This document shows, piece by piece, positions 44,740-53,057 of a DNA stretch of 64,000 bases. Location: NCBI GenBank assembly GCA_963707135.1, contig CAVPOY010000017.1, positions 1 to 64,000 of the forward strand, in the 5' to 3' direction. Within the stretch, counting starts at the first letter, position 1, and every line of letters starts with the position of its first letter. The DNA comes from JBGSTR01 sp963707135. Lineage in GTDB: Bacteria > Pseudomonadota > Gammaproteobacteria > Chromatiales > Chromatiaceae. The translations under genes were made by a program, and so were the position numbers. A model generated the notes under the pieces. The model did not search any database. It was not told the origin of the DNA and saw only the letters and a program-made list of their open reading frames with translations.

Positions 44740-45503
44740 TCTGGCCCAAGGCGCTCCGTCTTCTCGCGCTTTCCGGCCTCGCCCTGGTCCTTGCCGCCTG
44801 CGGCGGCAACCCGGCGCGCGAGAAGAACGACTCATCGCTGGGCCTCGACGAACAGGACAGCCCCGGGGATCTCTACGTCGCGATGGCCGCCGAGTACTAC
44901 CGGCTCGGCCAGATGGACGCGGCCCTGCGCCGCGCCCAGCAGGCCATCGACGAGGACGGCAAGAACCCTCGCGCGCATTACATGATCGCTGTCATCTACC
45001 AGCAGATCGGCGAGATCGGCCGCGCCGATTCGCACTTCAAGCGGGCGGTGGAGCTCTCGCCGAACAACCCGGAGGTCCACAACGCCTACGGAACCTTCCA
45101 CTGCAACCAGCGGCGCTTCGCCGAGGCGGACCAGGAATTCCAGAAGGCCTATGAGAACCCCTTGTACAACACCCCCTGGGTCGCGATGACCAACGCCGGG
45201 ACCTGCGCCGCGAGCGCGGGCAACACCGGCAAGGCGGAGGGTTTCTACCGCAAGGCGCTGACCGCCAACCCGCGTTTCGGACCAGCCCTGTTCAAGATGG
45301 CCGAGCTCGAGTACCGGCGTGGCGACGCGAAGGTGGCCAAGGAATACCTCGATCGTTTCTTCCAGGCGTCCGCGGCGACACCGGCCGCGCTGATCCTCGG
45401 GGTCAGGACCGAGCGCAAGCTGGGAAACCGCGACGCGGCGGCGACCTATGAGCAGGTGTTGCGAAGGAATTTCCCGGACTCGCCCGAGATACTTGAGCTT
45501 TAG
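44736..45503 (+). CDS. pilF: Type IV pilus biogenesis lipoprotein PilF/PilW
   Basis: Outer-membrane TPR lipoprotein required for assembly of the PilQ secretin. 255 residues; signal sequence with lipobox LVLAAC (Cys22). TPR repeats follow, e.g. AAEYYRLGQMDAALRRAQQAIDEDGKNPRAHYMIAVIYQQIGEIGRADSHFKRAVELSP. In the normal place between rlmN and rodZ. Confidence 0.93.
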   Translation: MIWPKALRLLALSGLALVLAACGGNPAREKNDSSLGLDEQDSPGDLYVAMAAEYYRLGQMDAALRRAQQAIDEDGKNPRAHYMIAVIYQQIGEIGRADSHFKRAVELSPNNPEVHNAYGTFHCNQRRFAEADQEFQKAYENPLYNTPWVAMTNAGTCAASAGNTGKAEGFYRKALTANPRFGPALFKMAELEYRRGDAKVAKEYLDRFFQASAATPAALILGVRTERKLGNRDAAATYEQVLRRNFPDSPEILEL

Positions 45504-45519
45504 GGAGCCCCACACCGTT

Positions 45520-46585
45520 ATGAACCCAATACCCGCCGAACGGGGCGACGATCAGAACGTCGTCGAATTTGCCGAGAGCCCGGGCCGGCGGCTGCGCCTG
45601 CAGCGTCAGGCCCGAGGCCTGGAGATCGAGCGCATCGCCACCCAGCTGCACCTGCGCCCCGACCGCGTGGAAGCGCTGGAGCAAGACCGTTACGAGGATC
45701 TGCCCGGTCCGGTCTTCGTGGCCGGCTATATCCGCAACTACGCCCGCCTGCTCGGCATCGACCCCCAGCCGCTGATCGAGGCCTATCGCCACGCCACCCC
45801 GGGTATCGAGCCGCCGGTCCGGCACGTGACGCCGGCGCCCGGGCGCGAGATCGGCAGCGGCCACATCCTGGTGCGGCTGATCAGCCTGGCGCTGCTCGCG
45901 GCGGTTATCGGAATGCTGGTGTTCTGGTGGCAGAATCGGGCCGATCTCTTGCCGGCGCCTTACGCCGAGACCGAGGGCGAGGCCGAAACCGGGGTCCCGG
46001 GCTCGGAGCTCTCCGCCGGGTTGGGCCTGGACCCGGTACAGGTGGCGCCCGAAGACTCCGCGGATGCCGCTCCGATGCTTCCAACCGGCGGCACTGCCGA
46101 CACCCCCGATACCGGGGATGACGCCAGCGTCTTGCCGCCCGAGCCGGGCGATGCCCGAATCGAGCCCGCGGCCGTCTTGACGGCCGAGTCCGTGCCCACC
46201 CGCGTCGACCCCGACGCCGATGCGACCGGACCGGCGGCGGTGGACGCCTCGGCCCAAGCGCCCGAGGCGACCGAGATGACCGAACCGCCCGAGCCTGCCG
46301 CGACCGAGGGGGCGGACGACGGCCGCGGCGGCATCGAGGGAGATCAAGCTCAGCTTTTCCGGCCCCTGCTGGATCGATGTGCGCGACGCCGGCGGCGGCT
46401 CGGTGCTCATCGGCGAAATGGCCAAGGGGGACCAGCGGGTGCTCCAGGGTGACCCGCCGTTCTCCTTCGTGATCGGCAATGTCACCGCCACCAGCATGAC
46501 CGTGGGCGGCGAGCCCTTCGACCTGGTCGCGCACTCGCGCGGCAATGTGGCTCGCTTAAAGCTCGATCCGGCGTCCGACCGGTGA
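45520..46585 (+). pseudogene. rodZ: Cytoskeletal protein RodZ, frame broken near the C-terminal domain
   Basis: Inner-membrane cell-shape protein that links MreB to the elongasome. Start at MNPIPAERGDDQ. The N-terminal helix-turn-helix (GRRLRLQRQARGLEIERIATQLHLRPDRVEALEQDRYEDLPGPVFVAGYIRNYARLLGID) is intact, followed by one membrane segment (LVRLISLALLAAVIGMLVFWW) and an acidic linker. The C-terminal beta domain (EIKLSFSGPCWIDVRDAGG...) lies in the next frame. Removing one G from GGG at 46338-46340 restores the reading IEEIKLSF. Without this repair the frame ends at 46452. Confidence 0.88.
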
Positions 46586-46619
46586 CGACCCGCCGCCAGC
46601 CCGCGCCGGCCCGAACGCC

Positions 46620-47924
46620 GTGAGCCAGAACATTCGGGCCATCCGCGGCATGCACGACGTCCTGCCGGAGCGCATCGCGCTCTGGCACCGGGTCGAGGAC
46701 GGCGTCCGCGCGGTCCTTTCCCGCTACGGCTATGCGGAGATCCGCACGCCGATCCTGGAGCTGACCGAGCTGTTCAAGCGCTCGATCGGCGAGGTCACCG
46801 ACATCGTCGAAAAGGAGATGTACAGCTTCGAGGACCGCAACGGCGACAGCTTGAGCCTCAGACCCGAGGGGACCGCCAGCTGCGTTCGCGCCGCAATCGA
46901 GCACGGCCTGCTGTCGCAGCACCAGCGGCTCTGGTACCGCGGGCCCATGTTCCGTCATGAGCGACCCCAGCGCGGGCGCTACCGGCAGTTCCACCAGATC
47001 GGCGTCGAGGTGCTCGGCCTGTCCGGACCCGACATCGACCTGGAGGTGATCCTGCTCACGGCCCGGATCTGGCGCGCGCTGGGGCTCGGCGGGCTGCGAC
47101 TCGAGATCAACAGCCTCGGCGACCCGGCCGAGCGCCTCGCCTACCGCCGGCAACTGGTCGACTATCTTGAGCAATATGCCGGGATGCTGGACGAGGACAG
47201 CCGCAACCGGATGAGATCCAACCCGTTGCGGGTGCTCGACTCCAAGGACCCCCAGACCCGGCAGGTCGTCGCGGGCGCACCGTCGCTGATCGACCGGCTG
47301 GGCGAGGAGACCCGGGGCCATTTCGAGCGTCTCTGCCGGGGTCTCGACGACGCGGGGGTCGCCTACCAGCTGAACACCCGGCTGGTGCGGGGACTGGATT
47401 ATTACAACCGCACCGTCTTCGAGTGGATCACCGACGACCTCGGCGCCCAGGGCACGGTCTGCGCCGGGGGGCGCTACGATGGTCTGGTGGCGCAGCTTGG
47501 CGGTCGCGAGACGACCGCGATCGGGTTCGCGATGGGTATCGAGCGGCTGGTCGAGCTGGTCGAGCTCGCCGGGCACGCGGCGGAGCCCCCGCTGGACGCC
47601 TATCTGGTCGCCGTGGGAGAACGTGCCCAGCAGACCGCGCCGCTTCTGGCCGAGCGGTTGCGGGACGCGGCCCCCGAACTCCGGTTGATGACCCACTGCG
47701 GCGGGGGCAGCTTCAAGAGCCAATTCAAGCGCGCCGACAAGAGCGGCGCACGCTTTGCGCTGGTCGTCGGCGACGGCGAGCTCGAGCGCGGCGTCGTCGG
47801 TGTCAAGCCCCTGCGCGAAGACGCCGCTCAAACGGACATGCACCCGGAGCAGGCGGCCCTGTACGTCAGCGAGCGCGCCGGAGACCGCCGAGACGGCATC
47901 CCGCCGGCGCGCGCAACCCATTGA
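46620..47924 (+). CDS. hisS: Histidyl-tRNA synthetase
   Basis: Class II aminoacyl-tRNA synthetase. 434 residues from a GTG start (SQNIRAIRGMHDVLPE). Motif 2, RPEGTASCVRA with FRHERPQRGRYRQFHQ, and the histidine-specific motifs LVRGLDYYNRTVFEW and CAGGRYDGL are present, as is the C-terminal anticodon-binding domain. In E. coli ispG lies between rodZ and hisS; here only 34 bases separate them. Confidence 0.98.
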   Translation: MSQNIRAIRGMHDVLPERIALWHRVEDGVRAVLSRYGYAEIRTPILELTELFKRSIGEVTDIVEKEMYSFEDRNGDSLSLRPEGTASCVRAAIEHGLLSQHQRLWYRGPMFRHERPQRGRYRQFHQIGVEVLGLSGPDIDLEVILLTARIWRALGLGGLRLEINSLGDPAERLAYRRQLVDYLEQYAGMLDEDSRNRMRSNPLRVLDSKDPQTRQVVAGAPSLIDRLGEETRGHFERLCRGLDDAGVAYQLNTRLVRGLDYYNRTVFEWITDDLGAQGTVCAGGRYDGLVAQLGGRETTAIGFAMGIERLVELVELAGHAAEPPLDAYLVAVGERAQQTAPLLAERLRDAAPELRLMTHCGGGSFKSQFKRADKSGARFALVVGDGELERGVVGVKPLREDAAQTDMHPEQAALYVSERAGDRRDGIPPARATH

Positions 47925-47944
47925 AGTAGAGAGAGACAGCATCA

Positions 47945-48574
47945 GTGATCCAGTACGAAACCGACGAGGAAAAAGTCGAAGCCATAAAAAAATGGTGGAA
48001 GGACAACGGCGTCTCCGTGATCGCTGGCGTCGCGATCGGGCTCGGCGCCGTATTCGGATGGCGCGCCTGGGTCGACTACCGCGACGGTGTCGCCGGCCAG
48101 GCCTCGGCCGTATTCGAGCAGCTGCTCGCCAACGCGACCGGCGGCCAGGCGGAGGCGGCTTCAAAGCAGGCGAAGATGCTCGACGACGAATTCGGCTCCA
48201 CGCCCTACGCGGCCCTTGGATCCCTGGTGACCGCCAAGGCCCTGTACGACGCCGGCGACGTCCCCGGCGCCGTCTCGGCCCTGGAGCGGGTCATCGCCGA
48301 CGCGCCGGACCCGGCTCTGGCGCGGATAGCGGCCCTGCGGCTCGCCCGCATCCAGGTCGCCGATGGACAGCTCGACGCCGCCGAACGCACCGTCGCCGCC
48401 CACGACAAGGACGGCGCCTTCACCGGTGATTTCGCCGCCGTGCGCGGGGACATCGCCGCCGCCCGCGGCGATCAGGCCGCCGCTCGCGCCGCCTACGAGC
48501 AGGCGATCGAGGCCGGCACCGGGCTGCCGCAGCTGATTCGGCTCAAGCTCGACAATCTGCCCGCCGCCGACTAG
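47945..48574 (+). CDS. yfgM: YfgM-family periplasmic chaperone-like TPR protein
   Basis: 209 residues from GTG 47945, with GAGAG upstream. Short cytoplasmic N-terminus (TDEEKVEAIKKWWKDNG), one membrane segment (VSVIAGVAIGLGAVFGWRAW) and a periplasmic TPR region. YfgM associates with the Sec translocon and PpiD. Between hisS and bamB, as in E. coli. Confidence 0.93.
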   Translation: MIQYETDEEKVEAIKKWWKDNGVSVIAGVAIGLGAVFGWRAWVDYRDGVAGQASAVFEQLLANATGGQAEAASKQAKMLDDEFGSTPYAALGSLVTAKALYDAGDVPGAVSALERVIADAPDPALARIAALRLARIQVADGQLDAAERTVAAHDKDGAFTGDFAAVRGDIAAARGDQAAARAAYEQAIEAGTGLPQLIRLKLDNLPAAD

Positions 48575-48588
48575 GAGGCCTGGCCCCG

Positions 48589-49800
48589 ATGCCCCACCCT
48601 CGCCCGAACCGGAGCCTATTCGTGGCCACCGCCTTGGCCGCGTCCCTGCTTTCGCTGTCCCTGGCGGGCTGCAGCAAGATCCCCTGGTTCGGAGGCGACA
48701 AGGACCCCACGCCACCGACCAAGCTGACTGACCTGGTCCCGCAGGTGAACCTGACGGAGCTCTGGTCCGACCGGGTGACCAAGGGCACGCTGGGCCGGCG
48801 CCTGTTTCTGGTTCCCGCCGTCTCCGGGGGCCGGGTCTACGTCGCCGATGCCAAGGGGCGCGCCGTCGCGGTCGCGGCCGACAGCGGGCGGGTCCAGTGG
48901 GAGCGCGACACCGGCCTGACCTTCAGCGGGGGACCGGACCTGGAGGGCGACCGGCTGGTGCTCGGCACCAGCGGCGGTGAGCTGGTCGCGCTATCGGCAT
49001 CGAACGGGCGGGAGCTTTGGCGCACTCAGCTCGGCAGCGAGGTGCTCTCGGTGCCAAGACATACGGGTGAGGGCAAGATCATCGCCCACACCCTGGATGA
49101 CACCGTCTACGCGCTCGACGCGGCCAATGGCGCCGAGCTCTGGCGCGTGAGCTACCCGGCACCGGTGCTGACGCTGCGCGGCAGCAGCTCGCCGGCGATT
49201 ACCCCGAGCGGCATCGTCGTCGGCCTCTCGGGGGGCAAGCTCGTCAAATTGGATCCGACCGACGGCACGCCAATCTGGGAGGTCACCATCACATCCCCCA
49301 GCGGGCGATCCGAGCTCGCACGGATCGCCGATATCGACGCGGACCCGGTCGTGGTCGGCACGATCGTATTCGTCGGTACCTACAACGGGGACCTGGCCGC
49401 CGTCGACCTCGAGACCGGAACCGTGCTGTGGCGGCGGGAGCTCTCGGCCTACGCCGGGCTGGCGGCCAACGAGACCGAGCTCTATATCACGGACTCCGAC
49501 GATCTGGTCTGGGCCTCGGACCCCGTCAGCGGCGCCGGGCGCTGGCAGCAAGAAGGCCTGCGTTACCGGCGGCTGACCGCCCCGGCCCTGACCGGCAACC
49601 TGATCGCGGTCGGCGATATCGAGGGCTATCTGCACCTGCTCACCCAGTCCGACGGCCGGCTGGTGGGGCGCGCGCGCATCGCCCGCAAGACCCCGATCAT
49701 GGTCCGCCCGGTGGTCTCGGGCGGCCGGATCTATGTCTACGCGAGCGACGGCACGCTCGCCGCGCTGACCAGCGGCGCCGCCCCCCCGAAGCCGCGCTGA
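48589..49800 (+). CDS. bamB: Outer-membrane assembly lipoprotein BamB
   Basis: Beta-propeller lipoprotein of the BAM complex. 403 residues; signal with lipobox LSLAGC (Cys28). Repeated PQQ-type blades, e.g. GRVQWERDTGLTFSGGPDLEGDRLVLGTSGGELVALSASNGRELWR, are visible. Its AGGAGG ribosome site overlaps the yfgM stop. Directly precedes der, the classic order. Confidence 0.96.
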   Translation: MPHPRPNRSLFVATALAASLLSLSLAGCSKIPWFGGDKDPTPPTKLTDLVPQVNLTELWSDRVTKGTLGRRLFLVPAVSGGRVYVADAKGRAVAVAADSGRVQWERDTGLTFSGGPDLEGDRLVLGTSGGELVALSASNGRELWRTQLGSEVLSVPRHTGEGKIIAHTLDDTVYALDAANGAELWRVSYPAPVLTLRGSSSPAITPSGIVVGLSGGKLVKLDPTDGTPIWEVTITSPSGRSELARIADIDADPVVVGTIVFVGTYNGDLAAVDLETGTVLWRRELSAYAGLAANETELYITDSDDLVWASDPVSGAGRWQQEGLRYRRLTAPALTGNLIAVGDIEGYLHLLTQSDGRLVGRARIARKTPIMVRPVVSGGRIYVYASDGTLAALTSGAAPPKPR

Positions 49801-49817
49801 CGCTCGCCCTGACCCGG

Positions 49818-51227
49818 ATGCTCCCCGTTGTCACGCTGGTTGGCCGGCCCAACGTCGGCAAGTCGACGCTGTTCAACCGGTTGACCCGCAGCCGCGACGC
49901 CCTGGTCGCCGACTATCCGGGCCTCACCCGTGACCGACAGTACGGTGTCGGCCGGATAGGCCCGGCGCCCTACCTGATCGTGGACACCGGCGGCATCAGT
50001 CGGGAGACCGGCGGGGTCGAGGCGCTGATGCAGCGGCAGGTGCGGCTCGCGATCGACGAGGCCGATCATCTGTTGTTCCTGGTTGACGCCCGGGAGGGCT
50101 GCACGGCCGCCGATTTCGAGATCGGCGAGGAGCTGCGCCGGCACGGCAAACCCCTGACCCTGGTCGTCAACAAGAGCGACCACACCGACCCGGCGCTCGC
50201 CACCGCGGACTTCCATGCGCTCGGACTCGGCGATCCGGTCGCGATCTCGGCCACCCAGGGCCAGGGCGTCCGGGCGCTGCTGGATCGGGTCCTGAGCCGC
50301 CCCGACCCGGGCGCCGGGGAGCCTGAGACCCAGCGCGAGCCCGACCCGGACGAATCCGGTACCCGGGTCGCGGTCGTCGGCCGGCCCAACGCCGGAAAGT
50401 CGACGCTGATCAACCGACTGCTCGGCGAGGAGCGGCTGGTCGCGTTCGACACCCCGGGGACCACCCGCGACAGCGTCTTCGTCCCCTTCGAGCACCGGGG
50501 GCGGCGCTACACGTTGATCGACACCGCCGGGGTCCGGCGGCGCTCGCGGGTACAGGATGCGATCGAGAAATTCAGCGTCATCAAGACGCTCCAGGCCATC
50601 GAGGCCTGTCATGTGGTCGTGCTGGTGCTCGACGCGCGCCAGGGGATCGGCGAGCAGGACGCGACGCTGGCCGGTCACATCATCGAGAGCGGTCGCGCCC
50701 TGGTTGTCGCCGTCAACAAGTGGGACGGGCTGGAGTCGGAGTATCGGGACCAGATCCGAGCCCAGATCGACCGCAAACTGGGATTCCTGGACTTTGCCGC
50801 CGTGCACAAAGTCTCGGCGCTGCACGGCAGCGGCGTCGGGCTGCTGCTGGACGAGGTGGACCGCGCCTACGCCAATGCCACCCGCGACCTGCCGACACCG
50901 GAGCTGACGCGCCTGCTGGGTGCCGCGGTGATGGAGCACCAGCCGCCGCTGGTGCATGGGCGGCGCATCAAGCTGCGCTACGCCCACCAGGGCGGACGCA
51001 ACCCGCCGATCATCGTCATCCACGGCAACCAGACCGACGAGGTGCCCGAGGCCTACCGGCGCTATCTGGTCAACCGTTTCCGCCGCGAGCTGGACCTGCT
51101 CGGCACGCCGCTGCGCCTCGAGCTCAAGAGCGGGACCAATCCCTTCGAGGGCCGGCGCAACCAGCTCACCCCGCGGCAGATCAGGCACCGGCAGCGGCTC
51201 AAGGACTTCACCAATCGGAAGCGGTAG
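49818..51227 (+). CDS. der: Ribosome-assembly GTPase Der (EngA)
   Basis: Essential double GTPase for 50S assembly. Start at MLPVVTLVGRPNVGKSTLFN, 469 residues. G domain 1 has GRPNVGKS and DTGGI; G domain 2 has GRPNAGKS, FDTPGTTRDS and NKWD; and the C-terminal KH-like domain has KLRYAHQGGRNPPIIVIHGN. The frame ends with TAG at 51225-51227, directly followed by the transposase remnant, so the insertion event spared the gene. Confidence 0.97.
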   Translation: MLPVVTLVGRPNVGKSTLFNRLTRSRDALVADYPGLTRDRQYGVGRIGPAPYLIVDTGGISRETGGVEALMQRQVRLAIDEADHLLFLVDAREGCTAADFEIGEELRRHGKPLTLVVNKSDHTDPALATADFHALGLGDPVAISATQGQGVRALLDRVLSRPDPGAGEPETQREPDPDESGTRVAVVGRPNAGKSTLINRLLGEERLVAFDTPGTTRDSVFVPFEHRGRRYTLIDTAGVRRRSRVQDAIEKFSVIKTLQAIEACHVVVLVLDARQGIGEQDATLAGHIIESGRALVVAVNKWDGLESEYRDQIRAQIDRKLGFLDFAAVHKVSALHGSGVGLLLDEVDRAYANATRDLPTPELTRLLGAAVMEHQPPLVHGRRIKLRYAHQGGRNPPIIVIHGNQTDEVPEAYRRYLVNRFRRELDLLGTPLRLELKSGTNPFEGRRNQLTPRQIRHRQRLKDFTNRKR

Positions 51228-51672
51228 CCCGCGCCGCAAGCACGGCCAACACCTCCTGGTGCCGGAGATCGAGATTGGAGGCTGGTGGACCAGCCTGTGG
51301 AGCGATCCCGAGGACATCATCGCCCTGTACGCCGATCACGGCACCTCCGAGCAGTTCCACAGCGAGCTCAAGACCGATCCGGACATCGAACGCCTGCCTT
51401 CCGGCAAGTTCGCCACCAAGGCCCTGGTGCTGGCCTGCGCCCAGCTGGGTTACAACCTGCTGAGCTGGATCGGCCTGAGCGGCCTGCTCGGCCCCGATGC
51501 CCCGGTGCGTCACAAGGCCAGGCACCACCGTCTGCGCACCGTCATGCAGGAGCTGAGGTATCTGGCCGCTCGGCTCATTCGCACGGGTCGGCGCCTGAAG
51601 CTCGCCTTCGCCTGGGGCTGTCCGGCCCTGCCCGCTTTCCGTCGGTTCTACGCACAACTGGCCGGTACCTGA
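51228..51672 (+). mobile_element. IS1380-family transposase, C-terminal remnant
   Basis: About 147 codons of an IS1380-type transposase tail: HGTSEQFHSELKTD, LPSGKFATKALVLACAQLGYNLL, LLGPDAPVRHKARHHRLRTVMQEL and AARLIRTGRRLKLAF, up to a stop at 51670-51672. No start codon, N-terminal part or clear terminal inverted repeats are present. It begins within a few bases of the der stop. Remnant of an old insertion followed by deletion. Confidence 0.88.
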
Positions 51673-51857
51673 TCTCATCCGCTCCAAGCGACTGCCCGCT
51701 GCAATGCGGCGGCGGCTCCCTATTGTCCACAACGCCCAGGCGCCATCGAAACCCTACGCGTGAGGTATGGGATTCGCCCGCGCACCGGCCATGATTCCGT
51801 TTGACTCAGCAATTCAGGGCCGTGGTTGCCAAAAAACCGATGGCCGCGCCTATAACG

Positions 51858-52435
51858 TCACGGATTCAGGTTTATTTCAATCCTTTCGCGATCGAACGAC
51901 TTGTCTCTACACCAATCCATCCTCAATGTCGATCTTGCTCCATCACACTGTATTTCAGCGTATTTTTCATCGTCGCCCAATCCATAGGGCAAGATTTCCG
52001 TATCCCAGCCGTCTCGGACATCCATGCATTCACCCAGCCATTTTCTTTGCGAATGAACCGGCTCGAACGCCAAGACTCGGACGCCACGCAAGCCACCCAA
52101 ATAGAGGGCCCACTGACCAAAGAACCGGAATCAACAAATACCCCGCCGGTCTTCAGCCTGGATTTGGCGAAATCAATACCCTGCCCTCCCCCGTACTTAC
52201 CAAACACAATCCATCGGTGGCACGCATCCGTCAAATCCAGTTTCCAAACAACGCCATTCCAGCGGGTCACCCAGGTTACACCCTTGCCGGACAAATAACC
52301 CCCGAACAATCTCTCAAGCAAACCGGGCTTTCCAGGAAATTCGATTCTTCTAATTAACCTCAGAATGAATGGCAATTTGATCGGGCGAGGCATCCGATAC
52401 CGCTCCTTTAAGGCATACGTTCGTATAGCGATCAC
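51858..52435 (-). pseudogene. FkbM-type methyltransferase remnant, frameshifted and truncated
   Basis: The N-terminal frame (from about 52435) gives a region ending GGVFVDSGS; one base off near 52110-52125 it continues as FGQWALYLGGLRGVRVLAFEPVHSQRKW, the SAM-binding core of FkbM-type methyltransferases. It then runs through ILPYGLGDDEKYAEIQCDGARSTLRMDW before stopping at 51858, about 80 residues short of a full domain. Base composition is lower in G+C than the flanks, suggesting acquisition by transfer. Next to the transposase scar. Probably non-functional. Confidence 0.65.
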
Positions 52436-52524
52436 GAACGTGATTCGGACTGGACCGGGTTGCTCGTGAAAAAGGCAGCACGCTGTCAGCGGTGCCGGTT
52501 CGGATCCCTTACGTGATTCCCGAA

Positions 52525-52971
52525 TCAGTCGTCGGAGTTGGAATCATCGCGATTCGCGCCCACCGGCTCGACCCCATCCCGCAGGAACCTGAACAGCTTG
52601 CGCGGCGCATCCGGCCTTCCGCGTTCGGCATCACGCTGGGCGGCGCGGACCAGGCTGCGGAGCTGCTGCCGGTCCAGTCCAGGGTACCGATCGAGCAACT
52701 CGCCGATGACCTCGTCGCCCTCGGCGATCAGCCGCTCGCGCCAGCGCTCCAGTTCATGGTGACGGGCATTCGCCGCACGCTCACGCTCGTCAGCCTCGTC
52801 GACCAAGGCGTGGACGGCGTGCCTGTCCTCGCGCTCCAGCAGGTTGCCGATGCGCTTCCAGTGCCGGCCGCGGGCACGCGGGTCCTTGATCCGCGGCGTC
52901 TCGTCGAGCGCGGCCCAGGTCGCCTCGCTCAGATTGAGGCGCTCGAGCTCGGAACGAGGCATCGCGGCCAT
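52525..52971 (-). CDS. darP: Ribosome-associated protein DarP/YjgA (DUF615)
   Basis: Helps late 50S subunit assembly. From the first in-frame ATG (52971) the product has 148 residues: LNLSEATWAALDETPRIKDPRARGRHWKRIGNLLERED...LRSLVRAAQRDAERGRPDAPRKLFRFLRD. Family similarity extends upstream in the same frame (GPSKSQLKREKQALYALAER, to about 53050), but no ATG, GTG or TTG is found there before the recJ stop. The true start is therefore unclear: a non-standard codon or an error in the 7-C run at 53036-53042. Confidence 0.8.
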   Translation of the reverse strand: MAAMPRSELERLNLSEATWAALDETPRIKDPRARGRHWKRIGNLLEREDRHAVHALVDEADERERAANARHHELERWRERLIAEGDEVIGELLDRYPGLDRQQLRSLVRAAQRDAERGRPDAPRKLFRFLRDGVEPVGANRDDSNSDD

Positions 52972-53057
52972 GCGCTCGGCGAGCGCATACAGGGCCTGCT
53001 TCTCGCGCTTGAGCTGGCTCTTGCTCGGCCCCTCCGGGGGGGCGTCTTCCCGGTCGT

